Shown here piece after piece: positions 1 through 15,300 of a stretch of DNA of 64,000 nucleotides. The stretch covers positions 46,229,474 through 46,293,473 of the forward strand of contig NC_067113.1 in NCBI RefSeq assembly GCF_021347895.1, given 5' to 3'. The translations under genes were made by a program, and so were the position numbers. The notes under the pieces were generated by a model. The model saw nothing but the letters and a program-made list of their open reading frames with translations. It did no database searches and was not told the origin of the DNA. Position 1 is the first letter of the stretch. The number at the start of each line of letters is the position of its first letter. This DNA is from Acanthochromis polyacanthus (Eukaryota; Chordata; Actinopteri; Pomacentridae).

Positions 1-595
1 GTGGTAATGGATGAAAAAAGCGCATAGACAATGAGATTTTTGAGCTGTCAGTTCTGGTCCTATAAGCTACTTATATCATGAACTTTAGCACAAATTAACA
101 TAAGTTTATCTGAGAGAGGTGAAAGTTGAGCTTGTATTAAGAAGCCTACAGGCAAAACAAATTGCATTTCCCCGAACGGTAATCCCAGGGAAAGCACTGT
201 TTTATTTACAGCGTCTCACAATGAAAGTTGTATAGATTATGACTTTTCCGTGTTAAGTGGCAGAAGACGCATTCTGTATCATCGCAGTAAGTCCTTTCAA
301 CCTCTGTAAAATACAGCATTTGAAGCTAATGTTGCGTCCATCCATTTAGTTAGATGAATATTAAATGGAACACCACACTGAACATGGGAGGCATTTTAGT
401 TTCCGTACTTCCATACTATATAGTATGGCAGAAAAACTTTTAGGACATCATACTAGATTTTATGCCACATATGTGAAGCCAAAAACACACGGATGTCCTG
501 CTACATCCAGTCAGATTTTGGAGTATGTAAGCCAAAATGCTTTTAATTTTTGCTCACTCTGACTCAGTGTGCAGTTCTGTCACATAGGTTGGAGT
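1..595. other. Unassigned AT-rich DNA
   Basis: I see no gene, RNA or recognisable repeat here. The short open frames lack any protein motif. The last 13 bases (583-595) form the left target-site duplication of the SINE that follows. Confidence 0.5.
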
Positions 596-917
596 CCATC
601 CATCCGTTATACATATACACCACTTGATCCTCATTGGGGTCATGGGGGGCTGGAGCCTATCCCAGCTGACTTAGGGGACATCCTGGACAGGTCACCAGTC
701 TATCGCAGGGCTACATGTACAGACAGTCACACTCGCATTCACACCTACAGACAATTTAGAGATACCAAATAACCTGAGCATGGTTTTGGACTGTGGGAGA
801 AAGCTGGAGGACCTAATGGAGAACATGCAAACTCCATGCAGAAAGATCCCGGGAAGGCCGGGATGCAAACTGGGAATCTTCTAGCTGCAAGGCGAAAGTG
901 CTAACCACTGTGCAGCC
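596..917 (-). mobile_element. tRNA-derived SINE, copy 1
   Basis: This is a non-autonomous retroposon lying on the minus strand. Read on that strand it starts with a tRNA-like head (gcacagtggttagcac, resembling a Pol III A box), followed by a degenerate B-box-like segment. A body with 'ggagtttgcatgttctcc' and 'gctgggataggctcc' follows, and it ends in a short ATGG-type repeat. It is flanked by 13-bp direct repeats, cataggttggagt (583-595) and catacgttggagt (918-930), with one mismatch, as expected for LINE-mediated retroposition. A second copy in the same orientation lies at 26008-26359. The family looks like a common teleost SINE; I do not assign a database name. Confidence 0.8.
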
Positions 918-930
918 CATACGTTGGAGT

Positions 931-2470
<1,540 letters not shown>

Positions 2471-2544
2471 AATAAAAGGTATTGTTCAGGTAATATATTA
2501 TATAAATCTATATCAACAGATAGATGGATAGATAGATGCGCACA

Positions 2545-3930
2545 CACACTACCAGTCAAAAGTTTGAATACACTTTCTAATTTATTGGTTTTTCTTTATT
2601 TTCATGATTGTTTACATTGTAGATTCCCTTAAGGCATGAAAACTATGAATGAACACATATGGAATTATGTTGTAAACAAGAAAGTGTGAACAAATTCAAA
2701 ACATGTTTTATATTTTATATTCTTTAAAATAGCCACCCTTTCCTTTGATTACTGCTTTGCACACTCTTGGCATTATCTCAATGAGCTTCATGAAGGAGTC
2801 AGCTGAAATGGTTTCCCAACAGTCTTGAAGGAATTCCCGGATATGCTAAGCACTTGTTGGTCCTTTTTACCTGCACTCTGCGGTCCATCTCATCCCACAC
2901 CATCTTGATTGTGTTTAGGTCAGGTGACTGTGGAGACCAGGCCATCTGACGCAACACTCCATCACTCTTCTTCTTGGTCAAATAGCTCTTACACGGCCTG
3001 GAGGTGTGTTTGTCACCAGCAAAGCACCCTCACATCATCACACCTCCTCCTCCATGCTTCATGGTGGGAACCATCCATGTAGATACCATCCGTTCACCTT
3101 TTCTGCGTCACACAAAGACAGGACGGGTGGAACCAAAGATCTCAAATTTGGACTCATCAGACCAAAACACAGATTTCTACTGGTCTAATGTCCAGTCCTT
3201 GTGTTTATTTGCCCAAACAATTCTCTTCTACTTTTTGCTTTTCCTTAGTTGTGTTTTTTTTAAGCAGCTATTTGACCATAAAGGTCTGATTGGTCAGTCT
3301 CCTCTGAATAGTTGATGGAGAGATGTCTGCTACTAGAACTCTGTGTGGCATTTATCTGGGCTCTAATCTGAGCTGCTGTTAACTTGTCATTTCTGAGGCT
3401 GGTGTCTCGGATGAACTTATCCTCAACAGCAGAGGTGATTCTTGGTCTTTCTTTCCTGGGGTGGTCCTCATCTGAGCCAGTTTCATCATAGTGCTTGATG
3501 GTTTCTACGACTGCACTTGGGGATACATTCAAAGTTTTTTTTGTTTTTTTTTTTCAGTTTTCTGGACTGACTGACCTTCAGTTCTTAAAGTAATGATGGA
3601 CTGTCATTTCTCTTTACTGAGCTGACTGGTTCTTGCCATAATATGGATTCTAACAGTTGTCAAATATGGCTGTCAACTATGTACCAACCTGATGTCTGCA
3701 CAGCCCAGCTGATTGTCTCAACCCCATCACAAAATCCCACAAATTATCCTTGACAAGACAAAATTGATTTTGAAATGGAGACACGAGTCACACATTGAGG
3801 AGCCTCCTGTACTGTTTTGCAGAAATCCAATTAATTCATTTTCCTTTCCCAACAATGAAATAGTTCTTGAACTGTCTTAATAAAACCCTTTTGGAGACAG
3901 TTGTCCAAATATTCAATGCCAGATGTATAA
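2545..3930 (-). mobile_element. Tc1-like DNA transposon, degenerate
   Basis: The left end carries ctaccagtcaaaagtttg, typical of one group of vertebrate Tc1 elements. The interior matches that group in order: 3' non-coding DNA (2550-2707), a broken transposase on the minus strand (2708-3639), and a 5' region up to about 3900. The right end (around 3900-3925, ttgtccaaatattcaatgcc) matches the left only weakly, so that boundary is approximate. No clean TA duplication is visible. Insertion just beside the GT and GATA repeats is compatible with TA targeting. Confidence 0.8.
2708..3639 (-). pseudogene. Tc1-like transposase pseudogene
   Basis: A DDE/D transposase should bind the terminal repeats and cut and paste the element. 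The frame starts near 3639 (ATG GCA AGA ACC) and ends at TAA 2708-2710 after a GGYFKEYKI-like tail. About 932 bp remain, against roughly 1030 expected. The N-terminal helix-turn-helix part is open at 3260-3532 (SAVVETIKHYDETGS). The first catalytic Asp survives in SDESKFEIFGS (codon 3156-3158). Near 3010/3011 sequence jumps from the segment after the second Asp to the segment before it, so the QxDND block is missing. The last motif reads SPDLNTIKMVW, with Lys (codon 2904-2906) where the catalytic Glu is expected. Poly-T runs near 3250 and 3540 also disturb the frame. It cannot encode an active enzyme. Confidence 0.8.
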
Positions 3931-6900
3931 AATAGAAATAGACACTCCCCTGTAGGGAAAACCTAATCATTAAAAGATATTTTTAATCTAAGAAGTAGGT
4001 CTGTTGGCTGACTGCCTAGCCCTATGCAACCCTTTTAATAAGGCAGTTGTGGGTTTTGGCTGAACAAGACAGAAAAACACAATAGTAAACCAAAAAGGCA
4101 GAATAATTTAACCTAATTAAATCTTCAGCTTACAAGTATAAATTAACAAACGCATTACTTGAATAGAACTCTTTGATTGCAGAAATCATGTACTAACTCT
4201 TGCTTTGGTAAAAGACACAGGCGACCCTTTTGAGTGACAGTGACTGGATTGATTTGAAGGGGCTGCTGCTTAGCATGGCGAGACACTAAGCTAATTACCT
4301 GCCTTATAAACACCAGCCTGACCTTTAGCTCCTATTGAATAAGGCCATGGGGTCTGAACGATGAGAATGGGTTGAGGAAGCTCTGAGGCCATTGGTTCTT
4401 CCTATGGAAATCAATTTTGGTCTAAATGGCAATGAGATTAGCACAGTACTGATCCGATCCGTTGATTTTCTGCTCCACCTCATCACAAGCACCCTTTTTA
4501 TTTCTGGAGCCCTCAGGTATTGTCATGTGTTGTTGGAGCCATACTAGCAAAGCATGTTTGTTTGTTGGAGCTGTGAGTTCTTGCAGATGTTGGTCTGTTT
4601 TTCTTCCCCTTTAGTTCAGATAAAATTGGCAAACAATTAAATGGATTACCAACAACTTAGACAGACACTAATGTTTCCCTGAGGAGGAAATGTAATATCC
4701 TCAGGTGGCACTAGATGAATTTCAAGTTGAGCTTTGGTTTCGGAACCAAGCCCTATGGACACTTATCGTACTCTACTGTACTTGCATTTATTGCTATTTT
4801 GGTAAATATTAGCATGCCAACAATCTAAACATTGGCAATGCTAAAAATCAGCATGTTCTCAAAGCACTGCTGGGTTCAGACTTTTGGTCTCTATAGAATT
4901 CTGTAACAACTATACACTGAAGAAGTCTCTCAGAAGAAGAATCTTCAGTTGACCTAAGCTTAACCCTCAACAGAGAAAGAGACATTGAAACGTGGGAAAA
5001 CAAACAAACACATGCAAATTAAGGAAATATCTTCACCAATTTGACAGCAAAATGCTGTAGACCAGGAGTGAAACATGGTTCCAGTGTTGAACATTTTTAG
5101 TTGTTTTTTTTCTCTTAACTGATTCCAGGTAAAATATATTTAAAAATTTGTTTAAAATTGTGCTCCTTTGTCTCTGATGCAGCTGTCGCTTCATTTTTAA
5201 TCACTGCACTATGATTTTAAGCAATGCACAAGCATGACTTATCTAGCCTATGAACACTGTTCAATAAATGTTAAAAAATAATTTTCCAATTAAACATGTG
5301 TAAAACATCACATTGTTTTTCAAATTTTTGACACCAAGGTTTTAATTTTTACGGCAGTAATTTATCACTTCCAGATATTGGTTGGAGTCTCCTTGACTAC
5401 AAAAGCACATAATGGTTGACCTCTAAGGCACTAATAATTCTGCAAATATAGAAATGTGGTGAAACAGAAAAACTCGTGTTATATTACTAAAACACTTCAT
5501 TAATTTGTTTGTGCTATATCTATTTTATTATGTTTTCTTAAATTACAATGAGCTCTCATGGCCACTGTCATGACACCATTAAATAGGACTTGAAAGACAT
5601 AATATTCTTGTCTATTTTTTAAAAAAAACTAAATGTCTTCATTAAATTTACCGAGTAGATTTTTTTTAAACCTGAAAAGCCAGGTCGCCAGGACTCGGAG
5701 CAGACAGAATAATTAACTGTATTGTATATGTAGCCTGTCTCATTTTATTTAATACATTTAAACAGTAGTCCATTCTGTTACCCGGCAATAATGGAGATTG
5801 TATGTACCGTTTGTGGCATCCACTTCATACCCGTCTTGGTGCATATGCAGTCAGTGCTCCAAGAAAAATGAAATGTACCTGCTGGTGTTGTTTCATTTGC
5901 CGCTCTGGTCTTGATGTGTTCAACAACAGTGGATGAGGGTAATGCACTCAAGCATTGGCAGTCATGCTACAATAAACCGCGGCATGTGACAACATCAGAG
6001 GTCCAATTGATGCTGATAGCACAATGACATCTCTTGGCAGGCCCATAAAAGAAAATGTCATGCCCACCATCTCGAGCATTGCTCACGATATAGCGAAGCA
6101 TCATGATCCCAGAAGCTGGGCTGACTGTGAGCCCAGGCATGTGTGTTGTGTGTGTGACTGAAGCATTCTTGTGGTGATATGTATGTGTGTGTGCGGGGAC
6201 TTCTCTGACAAATGGAAGTGTGATTGTACATCTGCGTTTGTGTGGACTAACTGCCTCTTTATGGTGCCCATGAGGCACTTGTGGTATTTCATAGCTAAAT
6301 CTCTATTTATGTTTCATACACATCCACCATACTCTAGTGCAAGTGACACGTCTTGTAAATATATGCACGGCTTAGTGAAGGGCCTATTTAGCTATGATTT
6401 ATTTAGACCGTTAGACGCGTTTAATAGTGCTTTTTTGTGCGCATGTGTCGATACAGACTTGGTTGTGAATCAAAGAGAAATCACAGAGGGAAAAGCGGAC
6501 TCTGCAACCATCTGAGCAGGTTCTGCAATATGTGCAGCAGGGGAGAGGTGGCGTCATGTGGGAATAGTCGGCTCTCTGCCTGGAAGAGAACAAAAGACTG
6601 ATCCTACCTCAGGTCCCACTCTCACATGAGATATGAGGTGGCACATCGGCTTCTCGTCAGTCCACCTCCGTTTCTCTGGGGCTGTGGAAGTGTGACAGTG
6701 AGCAAAAGAGGCTAATTGTGTTGGGTCTAGCCAGACAAAGAATTTGCATGAACCTCTATTTATCTGCCTTTTTCCGGCGTAGCTGGCTTTTTTTTTTTTT
6801 TTAAGAGTTGTTTGAGGGCAATTGCATGCAGTCGGAGTCAGATCAGGCGCTGCACAGGCTTTTTTTTTTTTTTTTTTTTTTTGGATCCATTCTAGTCATC

Positions 6901-7004
6901 TGTTGATTGAAGTCTGCTCTTTTGCTCCTTACCTATGTTGAAACACAGCTGAAACACTGCTTTCCTGCAGCATGTTACTAAGTTTTTCATCATTTTCTCA
7001 TAAT
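3931..7004. other. Unassigned AT-rich DNA with poly-T runs
   Basis: No gene or familiar repeat is visible. Poly-T runs occur at 6788-6802 (15 T) and 6860-6882 (about 23 T). The stretch 6600-6850 is less AT-rich and looks like unique DNA. The frame at 6171-6515 shows no motif. Confidence 0.4.
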
Positions 7005-7036
7005 CTTAATCTTTCTTTCACTCTCTCTCTCTCTCT

Positions 7037-7090
<54 letters not shown>

Positions 7091-7098
7091 CTCTCTCT
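7005..7098. repeat. (CT)n microsatellite
   Basis: A pyrimidine tract of CT repeats has a TTTCA interruption at 7017-7020 and again at 7037-7040, so one (CT)8 block is bounded by two identical interruptions. This suggests an internal duplication of the interrupted unit. Mirror-symmetric pyrimidine tracts like this can form triplex (H-DNA). Confidence 0.95.
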
Positions 7099-9240
7099 GA
7101 GGGATTATGCCTGAACCTTAAGCTTGTGTTCCATCCTAACTGTGTCAAACTCTTAAGATATGCAGTAAACAACACTGGCATCAGACGGCAGAGCAGGATA
7201 GACACTGTGCCATATGTGCTATGCTTGGGACAACATGCATGTTTCTCTGCAGAGACACTAACCTTTAAAATGTTAATTGTTGTGCACCATGTTTAATCAT
7301 GAGAGAGAACCCACCACCTAAATATAGCCCCGTTTCCAGTCCACACTCTGTCAGATAGAGCAAGGCTGATTTATATTGCAGTGAGATGACATTAAAGACA
7401 GCCTCCCTCCGGATTCGAACACCAATATTTTATGCACATTTTCTAAGCAATGTTGAGCTAAAAGCTGTCCAGGAAGAGCTTTGTAGTGTGAATAGTATGA
7501 GAAAGCAAACACGGAGAGAACCAAGGATAATCAAAAGCAAGCATTAGGGCTTTTGTGTGCTGCTGTCACTTTTTTCCCATCTTTTTCTTTCTTCTCTTTT
7601 TTCACCTCCACCTGTCACTCCTGTTTCCATCTTCCTCAAAAACTTCCCATCACCCATCAGTTTCCTCCCCCAACCCTTTGTCTCTCCATCTCTCTTCCGG
7701 CAGTTGATTTATTATGCCTGTTATTCAGTGAAGGCATCATAGCGCCGCTGAAAGCAGCATGCCATTTGCAGGGCACCAGCGGCGCCTTTGTCTGTGAGCC
7801 ACGCTGCTACCAGCAGGCCTTTGGATGCTTGTTGCCATTTCCACTCTCAAATTTGATTGCGGCAGCGAAATGAAAGCCATATCATACCACATCCCACGTG
7901 GGGCGCTGAAATTAATATTTACCTTTTCTTTTTTCACAGTCTGTCTTGTCTTCCCTTTTTAAGGACCTGTGAGCGCCAATCCAGAGGTAATATCAGATGG
8001 AATTTATCTTTGAATAATGTCTTGTGGTGAGTGGTTAACATCAATAATGTTGATTTCACAGTGTGTCAGATTTCACTAGGCCCGGAGTAATTTCCTACAA
8101 CTGCTCTTGCCACTGTGCGCCACTTAAACACCACCCATGTGTGATGAATTTGATACTTTGTTTTTATGTCCTATTTGATTTGACTGAATGGGGGAAAAAA
8201 TCAAGAAATTGGAAATAAATGACTGCTGGTTTTGTAGATTCTGATGTTCAGGCAGATTTTACAGTGCATTGCTCCGGGCACGTTATCTGGGCAGAGGAGC
8301 AGAAATCTTTGGAGAATGAAACTTAATCATTTAGCATGGTGGCTGCATCAAAAAGGCCTGATTGCTTTCAATGTAGCATCCTGTAATGCTTCCTATTCAC
8401 AAGCCTCTCTTTGTTGGCAAAGGGACAGATAAACAATATTCTTCACAGTAAAATCCAAGTGTATGAGTCACTCCATTCTACTCTGTGTTGTATTCACCGC
8501 ACAATATCACAATCTCATCAAATTGATTTTGGGTCCTAAATGCCTCACTAAAAGCTGCCAGCGCAGTGAGATTATTTCAGCCTGTTTCACACTGATATCT
8601 TATTTCTTGTTTGCCAGGTTTCAAGAATTTTAAGATACTAGTGGCTGCATACAAACAAGAAATAATAATGTCTGTGTGGAATCTGTCATCCAGATGATAA
8701 TGATCCCAAGAGTTTCAGTACAAAGAAACTGGACTTTTCTTTTGGTTCTTCAAGAACGTCAAGACTATTTGCTTTTTACTGAAGCAAAAGAGTATTATAA
8801 GTTCTGCTCAAAGTAATTGAGATTCATGTTGACAGTGACAGCTTCCTTAGAAATCATTTCTCAAGCAGCTGCTCACAACATGGGAAAAATCAAAGTTTTA
8901 AATATACGATTGTAATACAGAGATTGTTGGAGAATGAAAGACCTTGTTAAGGTTTGGGAATGATTGTGATTGGTTGGTAGAAACATTACTTGCATTGGTA
9001 GTCAATTTTAGCAAAAGACTTGAATTGTTTCTTATAATTATCCAATACTTAATAGCTCCTGAATTGTAAAAAAAAAAGTTAAATAATCATGTTTTTATAT
9101 AAAGAATGCTTTAAATGTGCATGTATAATTAAGGAGGTGTCAGTTGTAATACTCAGCTTTACTGAACACTTTAGCATCTTTTAGCTTACAGGTTGATTTT
9201 AGGGTTCAATAATATTCCCTTAATCAGTGTTTTTTAGGAT
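7099..9240. other. Unassigned DNA, one GC-richer block
   Basis: No exon is recognised. The block 7720-7900 is GC-richer and complex in composition, with pyrimidine-rich DNA before it (7560-7700). It looks like candidate conserved non-coding DNA, but this is a judgement by eye only. The rest is AT-rich with no recognised repeat. Confidence 0.35.
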
Positions 9241-9244
9241 AAAG

Positions 9245-9365
9245 GGCAAATGGATGGATGGATAGATGAATAGATGAATAGATACTTTATTAATCCTGAG
9301 GGAAATAAATTGAAGTGTTCAGCAGCTTACATACAGCAACATAAAGTAACAAAAATTCAGGTTAG
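9245..9365 (+). repeat. Dispersed retroelement tail with (GATA/GATG) repeat
   Basis: A short ggatggatagatgaatagat run leads into 'gatactttattaatcctgagggaaat'. This phrase recurs widely in teleost genomes next to GATA-type repeats and looks like the end of a non-LTR retroelement, here with the tail read in reverse. Only about 100 bp are recognisable and no coding part remains. Confidence 0.5.
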
Positions 9366-12300
9366 TAACATTAAGGGTTAGTATGTACTCTGAAATCTTG
9401 CTGTACAATACTGTATTATAAAAAGCGCCTCTAAGACATTCCTAAATCTTAGCAGGTAACCAGAGTGGTACATGTGGCAGCTAAAGAGCCGCGTACATTT
9501 CCTGGGGTGTGTGTAGACCATCAGGCCACCACAAACACAAAATCAATGCTATGCAAATTAATGCTACGTTAAGTTATTCATTAGCATATTGACTTTTAAA
9601 GGAGCCGGGTATACACAAACGGTAAAAAGTAGTACTTTTTCTCAAACAAACCTTTTTAGCATGTAAAATTGTTTGAAGTAAAACAACTGAGTAATGGCAT
9701 TTGTTTTTGAACCTAACTAGTGCATAATAATGTTGGAGAACATTTACAGTCATCAAACAATTTGACACCTTGAAGAGCAACTTAATTAAATGGAAAAGCT
9801 TCCTCTTAAGAGACATATGAGACTTGTTTTCTTGGCTCAGACATCAGGATAGCGGAGTCACAGCACATTGACCCCATCAGAGAAACAGCTTGTTTGTTCT
9901 AATGAGAGACATGAGTGTCGCACACAGCGTGAGATCCTTTATTACCAGTACAATTTAACTCGCGCTCACAGAATGATGGCCAGAGGTGGAATTGGTTTAA
10001 GACATAATAATATAGATGCAGTAAAATATGGAGGAAAGTAGAAGCAAGCCTCTCATCTTGATAACGGTAAAATGTTTTCAAATCAGCTTCATAAATGGGA
10101 AACACTGTAGTGAGGGTTAAAATTGGGAAAATGATGAATGAGTTTTATTTGTACGAGGCTGCAAATCCTCATGGACTTTGAATTGGTTTTTAGTGATGGG
10201 TGACTAATAAATGTAGTTTGTGGGTGGATATGTTGTGGAGCTTTCAGTATAACAAGTTAAATCTACAAGAAATGCTTGACCTCATGGAAATTCAAGCAGA
10301 AACTCTGGCTTGCTCAGGACAAAGACTGATGACACAGATGTGTTAGTCAATTTTTAAAAGTGCAAACATTTTTTTCAAATGCTGTGGCTCTGTAAGTGTC
10401 TTAGCACAAAGAGAAATATCACATGTAGAGAATGAGGTGACACTCGGTGGTATTTGCATTCCGTGGTACTTCAATGCATGTTCATTATTGGTGAGATTTC
10501 TCCAGTTTTGTTAGATCACACACCCCGCCTTTGACTCACAGGTGTTGGTTCCTTTGGGAAGCTGAAAACGTGGCTGTTAATTAACTCGCTGCCGATCCCG
10601 CACTTGTAGCTCACTGTCAGCACTTCTCTTCACATACAGGCATAATCTAAGTGGTCTGGGAAGTCGCAAGTTCACACTTCTGTGCACATCTGCAAACAGT
10701 TGTGTACTTGTGTGTGAGAAACTAAATAGTACCTTCACACCAACACACCTGCACAGCTAGGAGGAGAAGGAGGAGGGGATGCTGGGCACATACACCATTA
10801 GCTTTAGCCTTCACCTTGTACATGGGTTTGACTAAACCAGCAGCAGTAACATTTCTCATACACTGGTATGTGCAAAATCCTCTGCAAGCTGGTGTCACAT
10901 GGATAAGTTGTCCTTTCACACTGTTTCTGTAAAGCCAATGCCTGGTCAGCGATTTCTTGGGATGCACTTGCACTCCACACTAAAGATAATTTGGCTGTGT
11001 TGCTCTATCTGTGTCATAAAATGAGCGTCACAATTTAATCTCCTCATTGGCATCAGCGTATTTGATGCATATGGCAAACATGTTTATTCACTGATGTCCT
11101 TGCTTGCTGGTCTTTCTGCTTGTTTTGTTTGCACATTATTATCGCATCTCGCACCTCTTTGGAACAGCAGGGTTCTCATCCTGCCTTTGTGTGACTATTC
11201 TGATCTCCGGAGATGTTTCTTCCACAAAACACATAGACCTGGTGTGCTTTTGATGCTATATCCCAGTACGTTGCAGAAACTACTCTTTGCATTGCTGTTT
11301 GATGTTAGGAGCCAAAGTCCTGGGGTTTTGTAGATTCAGCTTATGTTTCATTATGTGTAAATTTGTTCACTGTACTTAAGTGTGCAATAATTCTCTATAT
11401 ATTCGCAGAAAAGAGCGACAGTTAGGGAAGTCAGGGACTCCATTAAGGTCGCCAGAATGCACAAAGGGGTTTGAAATGTCAGTGATATTTATACCTTTTC
11501 TGTCTGCGTAAGGCATGAAATAGTATAGAAGACAGGCATTGTGACATTGCTGCACATCTGAGCAAGCGATGGGTGCATCAGAGGAAGGTGCAACTTGAAG
11601 AAAGAGAGAAAAATCTCAATAGTACTGACTGGATGATTGAGGCAGGCCTTGTGTGTATATAGTATATAGTGAGCGTTGTGATGTTGTCCTTGCACTTCAC
11701 TGTAATGTTGCCATCAAATAAATGTTTCAACAGCAAGTTAGACCATGTGGAAGTTCCTCAAATTGCTTTTATGTCAACTGTGAATTAAAATATCCAGTAA
11801 CCAGCGAGGTTCCTTTTTTTCCTTTTGTGTTATTTTCAATTGAGCATCCCTCATCATTATTTTAGGAGATTGCATTTTTTTTTTAATCACTTCAGTTACA
11901 ATCTTTACTGACATTTTCGAGTCTGTTGTGATTGGAGAAAGTGACGTGTGTGTATCTAGTTTGTATGGGTAAGGTTGTGCATTGCTTTGTTGTGTGGGAA
12001 GGTTTGGTTAATAATGGCCGTAGAGGTCTTTTGTGACGGGGCTGAGTGAATGGTGAAGGTCTATAAATAAAATATAAGTCTATATCTGCTCTATGGGCCT
12101 TCGGTGAATATAGTCCTCCAGATAACATCGGGAATCACCACTTCTAGCGAGGTTAAAAAATACTGGAGTAGCACATATGATAAAGGACAGTCGGCACTGC
12201 ATTTATTGTACGACTTTAACAATGGCATGTCAGAAACTGTTGTCCGTTAGCATCAACCGCAGGCTTTCTGCTGTCTAGTAGCGCTCACTTGATTCCAGAG

Positions 12301-15300
12301 AAGCGGGCCATCCATCCAGCACTGGTCTGTGACAAATAAGATGGTTTCCTCTGCGGGTTGCTCTGACTGATGTGCAGCCGCCTTTCACTGTGCGATAAGG
12401 CTCCAGAGCCAAGTAGCGTTGTTTGGAATATGTGTGCGTTTGGGTGGAGCCCTAAAGGTAGCAGCTCCCAGAGAATCACTGAAGTTCAGTCATCAGAACG
12501 GATGGATGCGAGGAGACAGCTGGAGAGACGCGAGCACACACACATACTCACGCACTTGAGGGTCCTTGGGGATCGTATGCACTGTGCCAGGTAGGACAAA
12601 CACACAATCTGCACATGCGCACTTGCTCACGAGCACATATCCACAAACAGGCCCCTTAGGCTGACATGCATAGAGCCAGGGCTAGTTCAGCTGGGAATGA
12701 GCTGAGCCAAGAAATACAAGGATGGACAGGCAGACAGCAGATAGCATGGAGGCGGGCAGGCTAATCTATAGTTTTTAGAAAAAACAGAAGCATAGTGATA
12801 AAGGCAATGTGCGGTAAATTCATCTGCATCTTCTGGTTATATAAGACCCACATGCAGTGATTCATACGGTGTGATTAGATTAGAATTATGCAGTTTTCAG
12901 TCATCCATTAAATCAATACATTTTCAACCGATTAGTGCTATCTGGGTTCACATGGGAGTAATATACAGTTTTAAACACCACAAAATGGCAGGAATTATTC
13001 AATTTCACATCTAAATTATAATTTACATTCCTTACGACATCTGAAAATATCATCAAAAAAGTGCACTCCCGCTCACCTCGATACAAATTCCAACTGGATT
13101 TAAATATTGGATCAAAGCTGTTGATATTTGGTCAGCCCAGGTGGACCTCCTGTCATCATTTTCCAAACAAGATAGAGCCAGTGGTTTTCCTTTCTTCCTA
13201 GTTCAAATGAATGATATCCAATAGGCTTAGTCTGTCCCCAGGAGCAAGCATCCAATGAACCCTTTTCTTCCTGTTCCAAGCAGAAAATGTCCACACAGCC
13301 CTCCACTCTCAGAATTCCCATATTTATAGATGAGGTTAACTCAGGGCATGCTCATGTAGGACACATCTCCTAACACCCAGTACCAGTCTCTAACATGCCA
13401 TAATGCCAGCAAGAGAACAAGTATTGAATTACCTTTAGCACTCTCAGTCGAGCTGTCCAATCCATATCATGCTTCAGTGGACAAGGCAGGTGATGTTTTG
13501 TTTCAAAGCTGAAGAAACACAAATGTTCGAAAAGGGCAGTTTTTGTGTTGACACAACAGCCTGTTGTTGTCTGGAGCTTTCAGTGCTATTATGTTGTCTT
13601 CAGATTGAATTTTCTTGGTTGTCATGAAATTGTACATGTTCAAACATCCATTTCTTTTTCTCAGTCGTGATGAATTCATAATAGCTTCAAAGCTTCTCTC
13701 TTTGTGGTTCTAGTGCTGTATGCTGAGGTGTAAGGTTTTGTTGTGCAGTGCGATTTAAAGCACAAACAGTACATGAATGACGTTGACTGCTTTGTAATGG
13801 CGAAAAAAAAATCTGCTCAATAAAGTTGTGTAAGTAAATTCCTATTCCAGGAAAACTGGGGTTTCCCATCCTTTTACTGGAAGACACCACTCAAAAACTC
13901 ATGCCCACCATGACTAACTTACAGCACTGACTCTGATGGATAGTATTTTGTGCACTCTGAACAATAAATCATTTTCCTCCAACAAGTCCCTCAGGAAAAG
14001 TCCTGGGACAAGCAATATCGTCTCTTTATACACCTTACTGCCATGAAGCTGTAAGGATGCATTACATTCGTCTAATAGCCCTGTGCTATGTTGCTGTGCA
14101 CGTGCTTTCATACTCAGTGTAGACTGATAGACACCAGAAATTGTTGTATTTTTCTTCAAATTTGCCTACTGAGTATGTTAATGTCTTTTTTTTAAATTTA
14201 AGGTGTTAGTAATTCTTAAAGGCCTGACTTTAACCTTGAATTCGTCGATGTGAAATCTCATTTACAATAAAAGTTTCCAGGGCATTATTGTTCCTTCTCT
14301 GTAATTAGCTCACATTTTAACAGGAGCAGCACACTCACACACAGGGGTGTATCGTCCGTTAGGGATATTGGGACAAATCCCAGCAGGCTGCTGCATTGGT
14401 GGGCCAGTGGACAGTCCAAATAAAGTTTGTACCAATCTGTCTCTTTACTTTTTCTGAATGTGTGCCTATCGTTCAGAGTGCACAGGAAAGCGTGCATGCT
14501 CATATGTAATAAATCACGACCCAGTTCGAGCCACCTCACCCCATCAGCCAGTCCAAAGCTGAATTTCTTTCCCTGCACACACTCTGTAGCTCTGTCCCAT
14601 AACAAAACATTTGTGAAATGCTTGTTCTTTCTTCTTTTCTGTACTCTTTTCATCTTTATTCATGACCTGTGTTCTTTGTGAAGCACTTAATGGCAAAAAA
14701 AACCCCTCATGTCTGAAGAGCAATTTGTGAATAAATTTCACTGTAGTTAACATGCATTTCTCATCTTTCGATCTACGCTAACCTTTCTACTTTTCGTTGT
14801 ACCCCCATATGTATTTGTGAAAAAATCTGCAGCAAGGATCCAGAAGTAACACAGACATCTCAAGTGTTACCCTCATCACTGATCCTCTCCTGCAGCTATC
14901 TTCTTCGCTGTTTTTTTTTTTAAGGAATGAATCTGTAACCTTGTGAGTTTCTGCTGTAGTTGGAGGATTTATGATAGTCTGAATGTATGCAGATGTTTAG
15001 TCATTTGTTTTGTTGTCAGATATAACACTAAAGTGGTAACATAAAATGTCTAAATACCTGAGATAACACTATTGAATGATGGTGGTTGGATCGAATAGAG
15101 TGTAGTATTGTGGTATGAATCCCTTTTCGAAGTCATGAGATTGGTGATAAAGTCAAATCAGGTGGCACATTTATAAATGAATGACCCACTTACAGTCTTG
15201 AGTGGATTTATTTCAACAACATTTAAAGTGAATCAAACAAAATGATGGATGAACTCACGAAAGGAAGGGAAGCTTAGGTTTCTTTTACATTATAAAAAAC

